A DNA stretch of 64,000 bases, taken from NCBI GenBank assembly GCA_000827325.1, contig KN832884.1, forward strand, positions 656,953-720,952. The letters run 5' to 3'. The stretch's first letter is position 1, and each line of letters begins with the position of its first letter. The notes beneath the pieces are model-generated. The model searched no databases, had not been told where the DNA came from, and worked only from the letters and a program-made list of their open reading frames with translations. This stretch comes from Oidiodendron maius Zn (lineage: Eukaryota > Ascomycota > Leotiomycetes > Myxotrichaceae). The position numbers were made by a program, and so were the translations under genes. Positions 55,176 to 64,000 of the stretch are shown in pieces.

Positions 55176-56153
55176 ATGAAGTCTATTTTCTTGTCCAATC
55201 CGGGAAAGCCGTCTACCTATATCTACAAAGATGTTCCTATCCCAGAACCTCTTGATGGCCACGTCATTATTGAGATAAAAGCATTTGGCCTTAACCACGC
55301 AGAGATATACATGCGCAAGGGTGACTGGCCTGAGACAGATGGTGTCAGCGGCATTGAATGTGTAGGCCTCGTGCACTCTTGCCCCGGAGGAGAGTTCAAA
55401 ATCGGTACTAAGGTAGCCGCACTCATGGGAGGAATGGGCCGCTCGATCCCGGGAAGTTATGCGGAGTACACTCGCGTGCCAGCGGGCAATGTCACATCGA
55501 TCGAGTCCGATTTGCGCTGGGAGGATCTGGCTGCTCTTCCAGAATCCTATGCCACGGCCTGGACTTGTATATTTCAAAACTTGGAAATAACTAAGGGCCA
55601 AATGCTGCTAGTTAGAGGAGGAACTTCTGCTCTCGGGCAGGCAGCTATTAACCTGGCCGTCCACGCCGGCGCCAAAGTCATTGCAACGACGCGGAATCTA
55701 GACCGGGGGCAGAAGCTATTGAATTTAGGAGTTGAGCGCGTTGAGTTAGAAGACCCTAACTTATCAAAAAGACTTCCAGAGAAGAAGACCATCGATGCTG
55801 TGTACAATCTCGTCGGAAACAGTGTCATGCTTGATTCTCTGGAGATCCCGAGAAGAGGCGGCCGTGTTTGCCTTGCAGGATTCCTCGGCGGACTGGAACC
55901 TATGAAGGACTTTAACCCCCTTCTCCAGATGGCCAGTGGTGTTCATTTCAGCTTTTTCGGTAGCTTCCACTACGGAACAATCGGATTCCCACTTTCAGAT
56001 GTGCCACTGCAGAAAATCGCAAATGATGTGGCGAGGGGTGCTTTCAAGGCCAAGCCAACTAGGGTATTCCAATTCGAGGAGGTTGCAGAAGCGCATAAAC
56101 TGATGGAGGAAAACCAAGCAGGAGGAAAGTTTGTTGTGAAAGTTGCCGACTAA
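55176..56153 (+). CDS. Quinone oxidoreductase-like medium-chain dehydrogenase/reductase
   Basis: A 325-residue single-exon MDR protein of the zinc-free quinone oxidoreductase/enoyl-reductase type. The N-terminal GroES-like domain has EIKAFGLNHAEIYMRKGDWP, then GIECVGLV, with no zinc-binding cysteine cluster. The Rossmann domain starts LLVRGGTSALGQAAINLAVH, an NADP loop, followed by AKVIATTRN and DAVYNLVGNSVMLDSLEI. The end FQFEEVAEAHKLMEENQAGG is the standard C-terminal signature. Length and domain order are normal. It probably reduces an enone or quinone with NADPH. It is on the same strand as the SDR gene and converges with the regulator-like gene downstream. Confidence 0.9.
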   Translation: MKSIFLSNPGKPSTYIYKDVPIPEPLDGHVIIEIKAFGLNHAEIYMRKGDWPETDGVSGIECVGLVHSCPGGEFKIGTKVAALMGGMGRSIPGSYAEYTRVPAGNVTSIESDLRWEDLAALPESYATAWTCIFQNLEITKGQMLLVRGGTSALGQAAINLAVHAGAKVIATTRNLDRGQKLLNLGVERVELEDPNLSKRLPEKKTIDAVYNLVGNSVMLDSLEIPRRGGRVCLAGFLGGLEPMKDFNPLLQMASGVHFSFFGSFHYGTIGFPLSDVPLQKIANDVARGAFKAKPTRVFQFEEVAEAHKLMEENQAGGKFVVKVAD

Positions 56154-56292
56154 GCTGAGGATTCAAGATTCAGTAGGACAACTCTTCCTTATTTAGGTCA
56201 GCAAAACGAATATTGTGCAAATTCAGAGGCATTAAAGTCGCAGTCGTCCTATGAACATGATTATTTATATTTTGTTTTCCAGACAAGTCGCT

Positions 56293-57931
56293 CTATGGCA
56301 TGAAATGACCGTATGTATTCCATAACTCAGATGACAGTTCGATATGAAATTGGTCGCACTCTTTTTCAAGAGCCCCATCAACCCAGGAAACCGTACGCGC
56401 TGTGGTCATTAACTCATCCCAAGTGTGGCACTTGAGACGCATCATTGCACCGGCCGTCGCTCCAATGAAGAAACTATGATCTTCATGACGCAGAGATTGC
56501 ACGCCTCCAATAAAAAGCAGCCAAAGCAGCACATTCTTTACCTGCTCCGGGTTTGATTTATCTTGAGATACAACGGCCTGCTTGAGCTTTGGAACAAAGA
56601 TGTCTGATGTAAGTTGCACGCCAAATCTTTGCCGAATGCCACCCAGATACATTAACGCGGCAATCCTAACAGATTCTTCCCTGGCAAGAGCAGGGTTATA
56701 TTCAATATCATCATGGCGGAAAGAGAGAAATCTAGCTACCAGAGGAACAAGGTGTAGTCCAGCAAAGACACCATCATCCCACAAATCTCGGATTGTTAGT
56801 TCTTTTTTCATATATTGAATAAAGGTAAGAAGCTCTCTGAGTGCAGATCCTAGGTCTTCTGTAATACAGGCATCGAGTAATGACTGATCAGGGGGCGAAT
56901 TTAGAGGCTGGATATTGAACTCGGGGAGGATATCGTAGGGGATTGGGAATCGCGGAACACGATCAAGGAGAAAGGCCGAGTTGACATCAATCCTATAAAG
57001 TTATTGTCAGAAGATCTTAGAGATCGAGGCTGCGACGATAAGACATACCAGAATATTAGAGTCCGCACCACTATGTTGGTACTGAATACTTGTAAGCCAC
57101 CTCTCCTCCGAATTAATTCCTCGAGGCCATTAAAATGCGTGAGCACGCCATCTCGATCATTGAACATCACCTAGGCAACATTAGCATACTATCCAATATT
57201 GACGATTTAGGATTAAGTCTCTGGACTTACTGAATGACATGCAAAAGCGATGATTGTGATAATAACCCCATCGCTGAGGCATTGAACGGGATCGGAAATT
57301 CGGATATTGATAGATCGTATGGCTTCACTAGACAAGACAATGGCTTCAGAAGTTTGAGGCTGGTGCCTCAGGTATGCCATGTGCGAGGATGCGGTACAGA
57401 GAATCTGACGGAATGCAGCATCATCGAGGACGGTTTTGAAGAATCCAATTCTGTTCAAGGTTTTGAACATAGGACAGGTCTTTCCGTGTACTGTGGCATA
57501 TCAATCAATGTTCTGTATAGGTTTTATTCGCGAATGAGATTCTTACAATGGTCATACAACTCATGAGACCGTACATCCATTTCGATGGGGTATGATTTGA
57601 ACGGATCGGATTGTCCAGATCCCAACGCACCCAGACGGGGGAAAGGCACTGCAGCCAGGGCAAGACTTGATTCTCCGTAAGATTGTGAAAGAGAAGAAAT
57701 ATCCAGAAGAATATTTCCCTTTTCCTTGCCCTTCCCACTCCTCAATTTTTGTTGAACACCATGCATGACATGGCTGCGCACCCTTCTCTTTGTCTCGGGG
57801 TCCGTGGTCTGATCGACGTGCGTAAATGTCAGAAACTGCAAGCTTGTTGACTTTTCGGTCTGGGATTTTGGAGAATTATCATCTTCATCTCCTCTGGGCG
57901 GAGACTTCTTCTTCCTTTGCCTCTCGGCCAT
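56293..57931 (-). CDS. Fungal transcription-factor-domain protein (DUF3468 type)
   Basis: A multi-exon gene for a protein of roughly 480 residues. The N-terminal part has a basic stretch, ERQRKKKSPPRG, then FLTFTHVDQTTDPETKRRVR and SHVMHGVQQKLR, a lead-in I associate with fungal transcription factors of the DUF3468 (PF11951) group. Later exons give the helical regulatory domain, including TCPMFKTLNRIGFFKTVLDD, SSHMAYLRHQPQTSEAIVL, HFNGLEELIRRRGGLQVF and VLLWLLFIGGVQSLRHEDH. No Zn2Cys6 cluster is visible, so DNA binding may be absent or through other factors. It lies next to the MDR gene and may regulate the small oxidoreductase group, by inference from position only. Confidence 0.78.
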
Positions 57932-58684
57932 TTCTGATAGAGGTTCTGAACTGTGATATCGGGTTACCACTTTGGGGCACGCTTCACGCATGAGTGGACC
58001 TCGAATGTGAAACCCTCGCCCTATATTTGCATCTCTCATACACTCATCTCCCAGCTGACAAAATACCTTATGCTGTTGAGATCTTCCTTCGTTTACATGA
58101 CTGTTGAAGGAGTAAGCAGCTAGTGGCGTCGTTCCGAATGGCCGTTGAACATTTTATCATGCAATGTCTTGGCCTTAGATACTAGGCCCAAAAACGTCGT
58201 CTCTCGACGCAGAACTGTTGCGCAATAAACACCCCTGCCTGTATGATTCCATAGTAATAAGCGGCATGCATAAATAATATTCTTGTGAGGATAATTTAAG
58301 TGTAGGCTGCCGCTATCTAACTACATCTCTACAAGCGTGACCCGAAGCCCGGGAATAGTCGATTTTGTTACGCCTTGCTCGTCAAGCTTGAAATTAAATT
58401 CATCGGCTGGCAGTTTCGCATATCCGAGCCCGTTAACCTGTTTCTAAGTTCTACGTTCCACTCATGTCGTCTAAATTCTGGAATGAATCCTGATATCGGG
58501 GTTTGTAGCGAGATATGACTCTCTAACAGTACTACCAAGGCCATAAACACCTTTGTAATGTTTGCAATTTGATATCATTATCATACCATATTTTTCCATC
58601 ATTCTCGAAGATTAGGCGATCAACTCTCTATATCTATGGCTTTAACTTTGGTTATTGAATCTCCTGTTACTCCGCAAGCCTTGT
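57932..58684. other. Intergenic region
   Basis: A 750-bp gap between two minus-strand genes. No gene is recognised. Contains the promoter of the DUF3468-type gene. Confidence 0.5.
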
Positions 58685-59482
58685 CTAGGCATTCTTTTTG
58701 ACAAGCCTGCGTCTAATATCTTCTAGCTTGATTTTCTGTATTCCTTTCTCATCGAAGTTGTCATTTCGAAGCCAGTCCTCTAGCGCTTTCTTCACACCAC
58801 CGGCCCACTCCTCATCCGTAACGCTGAACCAAGCGCTGTCTCTGCTTCTCCCCTTCACTACCATATGTTTCCTGAACACGCCCTCAAATACAAAGCCTAG
58901 CCTTACAGCTGCCCTCTTGCTTGCTTCGTTAAAGCAATTAGTCTTCCATTCCACTCTTAGATAGTGCAGATCCTCAAAACAGTGCTTCATTAACAGGTAG
59001 CAAGTCTCTGTAGCCGCTGTCGTGCGCTGAAGGTGAGGTCCGAAGAGCAAATAGCCGATCTCGATAGAGCGGTGGATGGGGACAATATTTAACAGACAGA
59101 TGAGTCCCGTAGCAGCACCCGTATGCTCCTCCGAGGAGTGGAGCTGCGCGCCGCCCGATGTAGCTGCCGACATCTTTGAAAATATCGTATAAGGAAATAA
59201 AACGGTTCGCTGACAGAGAAAATCTGCGTGCTGGGCCAAAGCTTCAACATCATAGAATGGACCGGTGCTCAGGTATTTGTATAGACTAGCATTTTGGACG
59301 CCTCCAACAGCGCTATAGAGCTCCTCAACATGGGATTCAAGAAAGGGTCTGACAGTCAAATGCTTCCCATCAAGGATAGTGTCGGTGCTGGGGAGTTCTG
59401 CTGGAATGGGTGTAACAGGAGGCCCTTCAGGTTCGCAGGATAGGTCTGACGTTGGCATTTTGGGGGTCGTGAATTGTTTCAC
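58685..59482 (-). CDS. GNAT acetyltransferase, RimJ/RimL-like
   Basis: A 265-residue single-exon acetyltransferase of the RimJ/RimL group, which in bacteria acetylates ribosomal-protein N-termini and in fungi is of mostly unknown role. The signature is LTVRPFLESHVEELYSAVGG at the first strand, then IVPIHRSIEIGYLLFGPHLQ and TTAATETCYLLMKHCFEDLH around the CoA site, VEWKTNCFNEASKRAAVRLG and FVFEGVFRKHMVVKGRSRDS. The closing segment is AWFSVTDEEW. It appears complete. An alternative start is the ATG at 59458. The substrate is unknown. Not obviously linked to neighbours. Confidence 0.88.
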   Translation of the reverse strand: MKQFTTPKMPTSDLSCEPEGPPVTPIPAELPSTDTILDGKHLTVRPFLESHVEELYSAVGGVQNASLYKYLSTGPFYDVEALAQHADFLCQRTVLFPYTIFSKMSAATSGGAQLHSSEEHTGAATGLICLLNIVPIHRSIEIGYLLFGPHLQRTTAATETCYLLMKHCFEDLHYLRVEWKTNCFNEASKRAAVRLGFVFEGVFRKHMVVKGRSRDSAWFSVTDEEWAGGVKKALEDWLRNDNFDEKGIQKIKLEDIRRRLVKKNA

Positions 59483-60169
59483 TGAATATAAATAAATGTA
59501 AATGCTCCTTGTGCACGAAGCCCGGAGAAGTTTATATCGCTTTGCAAGGTCGGTGATGAGTCATGACCGTTTCCCCGCAAAAATTGCCGAGAATGTCAAA
59601 CCGCGTCAATGTCTGTTAGGAAAAGGGCTTATTCTTTTAGTGCTCCCTTCTTTTCCATAGGTACTTTTATACTATCATCAATCAATTCATTCACCTTCAC
59701 ACACACCAATCAGCTTACTGCATTACAGAGGGCGATATCTAGGCATTAGACAATAGGTTACTGGTGTATAGTTATAGTTTTATCTACTTGGAGTAAGAGT
59801 CAGTTAATCAATCAATACATATCGCTATTGTTTAAGAGATTGGAATAAAAGGAAATGCGTAGGAATAAAAATAGGAGAAGACCCATTATTTATAAGATAT
59901 TACTACTAGTAGTACTTGTATTAGATATCTCGTCCCAACATGAATATACAGTCCATCAAGCACCCAACTATACTCCAGCATTATAATCTTCAATTCCATT
60001 GACATCCTCCCACTATTAAAATTCTCATCGCTATTATTCGTTTTCATTCTCATCCATCAGGTAATCTAAACATTTTTTAGGAAATGGCGCATATGTCTCG
60101 AATAGCTCATCCGCATTTTTACAAAACCTAAGGTTGTTTAATTGTCATTCGCTGTCCTTAATAATAAAG
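59483..60169. other. AT-rich intergenic region
   Basis: A 690-bp AT-rich gap between the GNAT gene start and the end of the fructosamine-kinase-like gene. No coding sequence is recognised. Confidence 0.5.
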
Positions 60170-61122
60170 TTATGAAGGGAATCCATACTCCTCTATTAAG
60201 TATTTTGCATCTCGGCAAACGAATTGGTGAAGAGCCAGATAGCAACTGTAGATCTTCATTCGATCCTCGAATTGATTTCTCGGATGGCTTATGCGCATTC
60301 TCTCGAGGTACTTTCTCTTGTAAACTTCCATGCTCAGGAATTTATTCATCTCACTTCGCCACAATGCTATCTCCATCTCATAATGAGCATAGAAACTGCT
60401 GGCATCAAAGATGAAGACATTTCCTGTTCGACTTTCGACCCCAACGTTTTGGTCCCAGAGGTACCCATGGATTAAAGTGGGCTTGATATTATGTACCTCT
60501 GTATGCAGTGGCCCAAGAACCTTTTTGACCACGTGAGCAATCAGATGATCGACAATTTTCTCAAGCTTCTCCGAGGTGCTATTTTTCATCCTATGCTGTT
60601 CCTTTACACTTTCGAGCTGTTCCTTTACACCTTCGAGAAGCTGTACGTAAAACTTTTCCCAGCTTCTATTGCGTTTCAAGTTTTGTGGAAGCTTGCCTCG
60701 CCAAGTATTGATGTCAAAACCAAATGCTCTGCTTTGGGATTGACTTTCTTTATGCATTTGGTACAGCTTTTCGCACAGCTGATCAGGATCCGGTTTCCTC
60801 TTATCCATCTCAATAAATTCGCTCAGATAGAAGTACTTCTCGGGGCCAGACGCCAACTTCCCCCATGCGTATGGCCAAGGAACAAAGTTTTCAGGCGCTA
60901 CTCTGTACAATGCACGCATTGACTTGAACTCTCCTTCCAACATGGCCCTCCCATCAGGGCCTTCGATGCACTGTATGTTTGTCAGTCGTGTACCAATATC
61001 TTGTAATGGACGAGTACTTTGAGGAAAAACAGCTTTGGTTCACCATCTGCAAGAGTTGTTGAAATTTTGGCAGGTTTCGACCAGAGAGATGAACCGTAAG
61101 AATCGCAAGAATGAATTTGCAT
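60170..61122 (-). pseudogene. Decayed fructosamine-3-kinase-like gene
   Basis: Related to the fructosamine/ketosamine-3-kinase family, which repairs glycated proteins. Two exons, 61122-61018 and 60970-60170, join across a 47-nt GT-AG intron with a CTGAC branch site. They read MQIHSCDSYGSSLWSKPAKI at the start, then LADGEPKLFFLK and MLEGEFKSMRALYRVAPENF, KYFYLSEFIEMDKRKPDPDQ and GFDINTWRGKLPQNLK. The catalytic loop reads LIHGYLWDQNVG where the family has HGD, so the catalytic Asp is Tyr, while FDASSFYAHYEMEIALWR is conserved. A tandem 21-bp duplication at 60596-60637 gives EGVKEQLESVKEQ. The N-terminus lacks about 20 family residues: that frame meets a stop just upstream, and the C-terminus looks shortened. 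Probably a pseudogene or pseudokinase. Confidence 0.7.
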
Positions 61123-62984
61123 GACTTCTTCAAGAAGTTCTGGGACTTCAGTTCAGACATCGCTCCTTCAAAGGTTGAGTCTATACACACTCGCAATTAT
61201 GTTCTCATCCAATGGGTAATCCCCAGCAATAGGTGGACCCATATACCTATCAAGAGTTACTTGGGGGTCTTTGTTTTCAGAGGAGATTGGATAAGTTTTA
61301 ATATCCATGGTGGTCGTAACGACCTACATTTTGAAGAGAAATATCTGGCAGACTTTCAACTGCTTAAGCGGAAATTCCTACGACTCAATTGGCAGCTTGA
61401 GGTTTGAGAAGAGCGACCTGGAATCCTGCTCATCCTACATGCGATATTAGCCATCGGTAGGTGTAGGAGATGGGGATTCTTTGGAGTATTACCACAATTT
61501 TAAGGCAGGTTCAGAAAGACAGGGTAGCTGAATTTCATTACAGAGCTGAATTCTACGAGATGCGAAAAAAGATTCTAACGTGGCTATATAATTATGCCAC
61601 TGCAATTCTACGTATTAATGACATGTCTGAAGATAGGGTGGATATGACGTACTAAGTGGATTAATGTCTAATTCAGAGTTTTGCTACTTTTATACTTTAT
61701 GTAAGCAGCATTTTTGCAGTGGATGATAGCCAGCTTGCCCAAGTGCTGCGACCCTAAAAATATCCCAAGGCCCACATCCATGATGCATCCAACCCCGCCT
61801 TCCCTGATTTCGATAAGCCTTTCCTCTATACTTATGGAAGCAAAGCGCTGGTCTGGCGCCGGCCATTACTAGGTTGATGTGATTGCGTACAGCAGCCCGT
61901 CCTTTTTACTTCTAGCTGACTTATACCAGCAGAGTAGAAGTTATTGGCCCGAGATTGAAACAGCTCCTGTGTGGGCACTGCATAACCTAATTACCATTCG
62001 TCGTCATGCATGGATCGAACCCATTAGTAGAAATTGGTAGGCCTGTAATGAAGTCACTGGACAATGTATAATGGCGGAATTGGAGTCTCAGTTAGGTAGA
62101 GATCTCCATATGACGGATGTTAGTTTGGTTTAGCTAGGTGGTAGATGGAACAAGTAACAACATATTCTGCAAGGTCTTGTTGGAGTTTATGCTTAGAGAC
62201 TTAAGGTCAATTGATCGCGCAGGGTGGCGAAGAGGGACAGGATCGGCGAGGATCAGTGGCGCAACTGGCTGCATAGGGGTGACTTTTATATGATGACTTG
62301 AAGGTGTATAGTGACCGAAAAGGCCATGTGGGTGTAGGAGTGAGTGTGCATCTCTGTCGTTGGAGTCCGACAGGTGGAACCACTGTCTTCCATGAAAGAA
62401 GGGAACGCTGGAGAGTGCGAAAATCACTTTGGCGAGACGATGAGACTACGTACTAAGTGACGATAAACTGACGTATGTACCGATTATAGAGCTAGTTTAG
62501 GGGCCGCTACTAATTTAATTTAGGGGTCTCGGCTAATTTAAGGTTGACTGCTCCTCATCTCGCAACCTCAGGACTCTCCTTGAAGTGCCTCTATCACTTT
62601 ACACCTTGTTATTTATGACAACTTTAACCTTCTTGAAGTTAAAATGATTGTCAATAAACCAAGAGTTTGCATTACATAAGGTCAGTAATATCCTGCCTTT
62701 TTAGGTGGTATTAATTACTATATTAAAGCATCCTTCTAGAAGCAACTAAAGCTGTACATGCTCATTTTTTTTTCAACAAAAACCTTGCTAAAGAAATAGC
62801 ACAATACTGCAGAACTAGGGCACATAGTGAGTCGCAGCCACGGCAAAGAGGACCCATTGGTTGGTTATTGGCCATGGGGCCTTTGGTGTGGTCAAAATAG
62901 TGGATGCAGAGGCTGAGAGTAGGCAATTAAGGCGCGATTAATCCGGGCGTGTTGAAGATGAATGAAGCATGTGTTTGAGGGTGG
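61123..62984. other. Gene-poor region with weak coding relics
   Basis: About 1.9 kb without a confident gene. Two coding-like but unassigned patches are seen on the plus strand: near 61470-61655 (VAEFHYRAEFYEMRKKILTW) and 61730-61860, where a frame reads HIHDASNPAFPDFDKPFLYT after an in-frame stop. They may be remnants of an older gene. From about 62460 the DNA is AT-rich. Confidence 0.35.
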
Positions 62985-63340
62985 GGAAAGGAAAGGAAAA
63001 GAAAAGAAAGGAAAAGAAAAGAAAAGAAAAGAAAAGAAAAGAAAAGAAAGGAAATGAAAAGAAAGGAAAAGAAAAGATATGAAATGAAAAGAAAGGAAAA
63101 GAAAAGATATGAAATGAAAAGAAAGGAAATGAAAAGATATGAAATGAAAAGATATGAAATGAAAAGATATGAAATGAAAAGATATGAAATGAAAAGATAT
63201 GAAATGAAAAGATATGAAATGAAAAGATATGAAATGAAAAGATATGAAATGAAAAGATATGAAACGAAAAGATATGAAACGAAAAGAAATGAAACGAAAA
63301 GAAAAGAAAAGAAAAGAAAAGAAAGGCCCTGAAAAGAAAG
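62985..63340. repeat. GAAAA-type microsatellite with 15-bp minisatellite
   Basis: A purine-rich tract with almost only G, A and T on the plus strand. It begins with (GAAAA)n and variants. From 63136 the 15-bp unit GATATGAAATGAAAA is repeated perfectly eight times to 63255, followed by variants with GAAACGAAAA. Two earlier copies spaced by 30 bp lie at 63076 and 63106. Long open frames across it (Lys/Met/Arg-rich or Phe/Ser-rich) are products of the repeat, not genes. Confidence 0.95.
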
Positions 63341-64000
63341 GCCCTATCGGTGTCTAGCCTTGTTGGTAGTCCGCCGAATTTTGGTTGGTGGGCGGGAGAC
63401 CCCGATAATTTCTTTTTATGCGCCCAGGTAGAATCATCACCTCGTAATTCAGCCGCTCGTGCAGCGGATAGATCGCTCCCGACCATCTTAGTACACTACA
63501 GGGTCGGATGGGGAGCTTGGGAGATTGAGAGCAAGCAGAGACATCTCAATGTACTATGAGGAGTTAAACAAGCCGAGCGAGAGCTTGTCAGCTTCCATAA
63601 TCTGAGGCTGCGGACTTCTGTTTGGAATCTGGCAGGTGGCCAACGAGACAACACTGGGCGGTTAGATGGCACCAGGAACCGTGCGAAAATAGTATTACCA
63701 TGTTCCCGCACTGGCCCTTGCATCCAAAGGCGAATGATTGTATGAGGCAAACGTCGTATCGAATAGAACTGCCCTCAGTATTTGGGATTCCCTGCCACAC
63801 CTAGTCGATCAACCGAAAGCCACCAACCAGAAGAATCGGAGATAGAATCGGACGGGCAGCTCAGCTCTTCCATGCCGATCCATCCCTAAGCCACGCATCC
63901 TACTCCGCTCAGTACATGTAGGATCTCCAGCGCTCAGATCTCGTCGTCAAATCCCTTGTTCTGTGAGACCTAACCCTAGTCCTCGACCCCACAGGGACGG
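63341..64000. other. Right window edge, no gene recognised
   Basis: The 660 bp after the minisatellite have balanced base composition, but no family signature in any frame. Nothing is called. Confidence 0.45.

Noticed and set aside
60170-61122. Link of the fructosamine-kinase-like gene to the sugar-acid cluster
   Set aside because: 3-deoxyosones and glycation repair are chemically related, but the gene is about 10 kb away, appears inactive and is separated by unrelated genes.
62938-63486. Long Phe/Ser-rich and Lys/Met-rich open frames
   Set aside because: They are translations of the minisatellite and contain no complex sequence.

Overview
This window is nuclear DNA of a filamentous ascomycete (Pezizomycotina; a leotiomycete is my guess, not proven). 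The evidence is short GT-AG introns of about 45-70 nt with CTGAC/CTAAC-type branch sites, two HET-domain genes, a Zn2Cys6 regulator, an adenylation-thiolation-reductase (NRPS-like) enzyme, and housekeeping proteins of fungal type (prefoldin subunit 4, Doc1/APC10, Atg27, Dbp6). I saw no tRNA, rRNA, CRISPR array, or recognisable retroelement or DNA-transposon coding region.

Layout. 1-12.4 kb: prefoldin subunit 4, an amino-acid permease, a zinc-ribbon/WD40-like protein, the 3' end of a broken MFS transporter and an intact DHA1-type MFS transporter. 13.6-24.1 kb: an accessory stretch with three small genes that appear to share a divergent SAM-like helical domain, interspersed with a bacterial-type aspartate racemase, a HET gene and an NmrA-like gene, then an unassigned protein. 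24.9-32.5 kb: conserved housekeeping genes (APC10/Doc1, ATG27, DBP6, a GNAT). 33.4-35.7 kb: a second HET gene.

36.8-49.8 kb is the most interesting part. Five genes lie in the same orientation: a Dal5/ACS-type MFS transporter, an A-T-R carboxylic-acid reductase, a Zn2Cys6 transcription factor, a DgoD-like D-galactonate dehydratase and an aldo-keto reductase. The promoters of the first three share an octamer, CCGGATAA. This looks like a self-regulated cluster joining sugar-acid dehydration to acid reduction. I know of no described pathway with this gene set, but could not search.

50-58 kb: a hairpin/MITE-like inverted repeat, a small Cys-rich protein, then a second possible cluster (alpha/beta hydrolase, an SDR lacking the usual catalytic lysine, a quinone-oxidoreductase-like MDR, and a fungal transcription-factor-domain protein). 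58.7-64 kb: a second GNAT, a decayed fructosamine-kinase-like gene whose catalytic HGD is HGY, and gene-poor DNA with a 15-bp minisatellite.

Exon limits were read by eye from splice signals and reading-frame continuity. Where splice sites are listed I checked phase by hand; elsewhere the outer gene limits are more reliable than the internal junctions.
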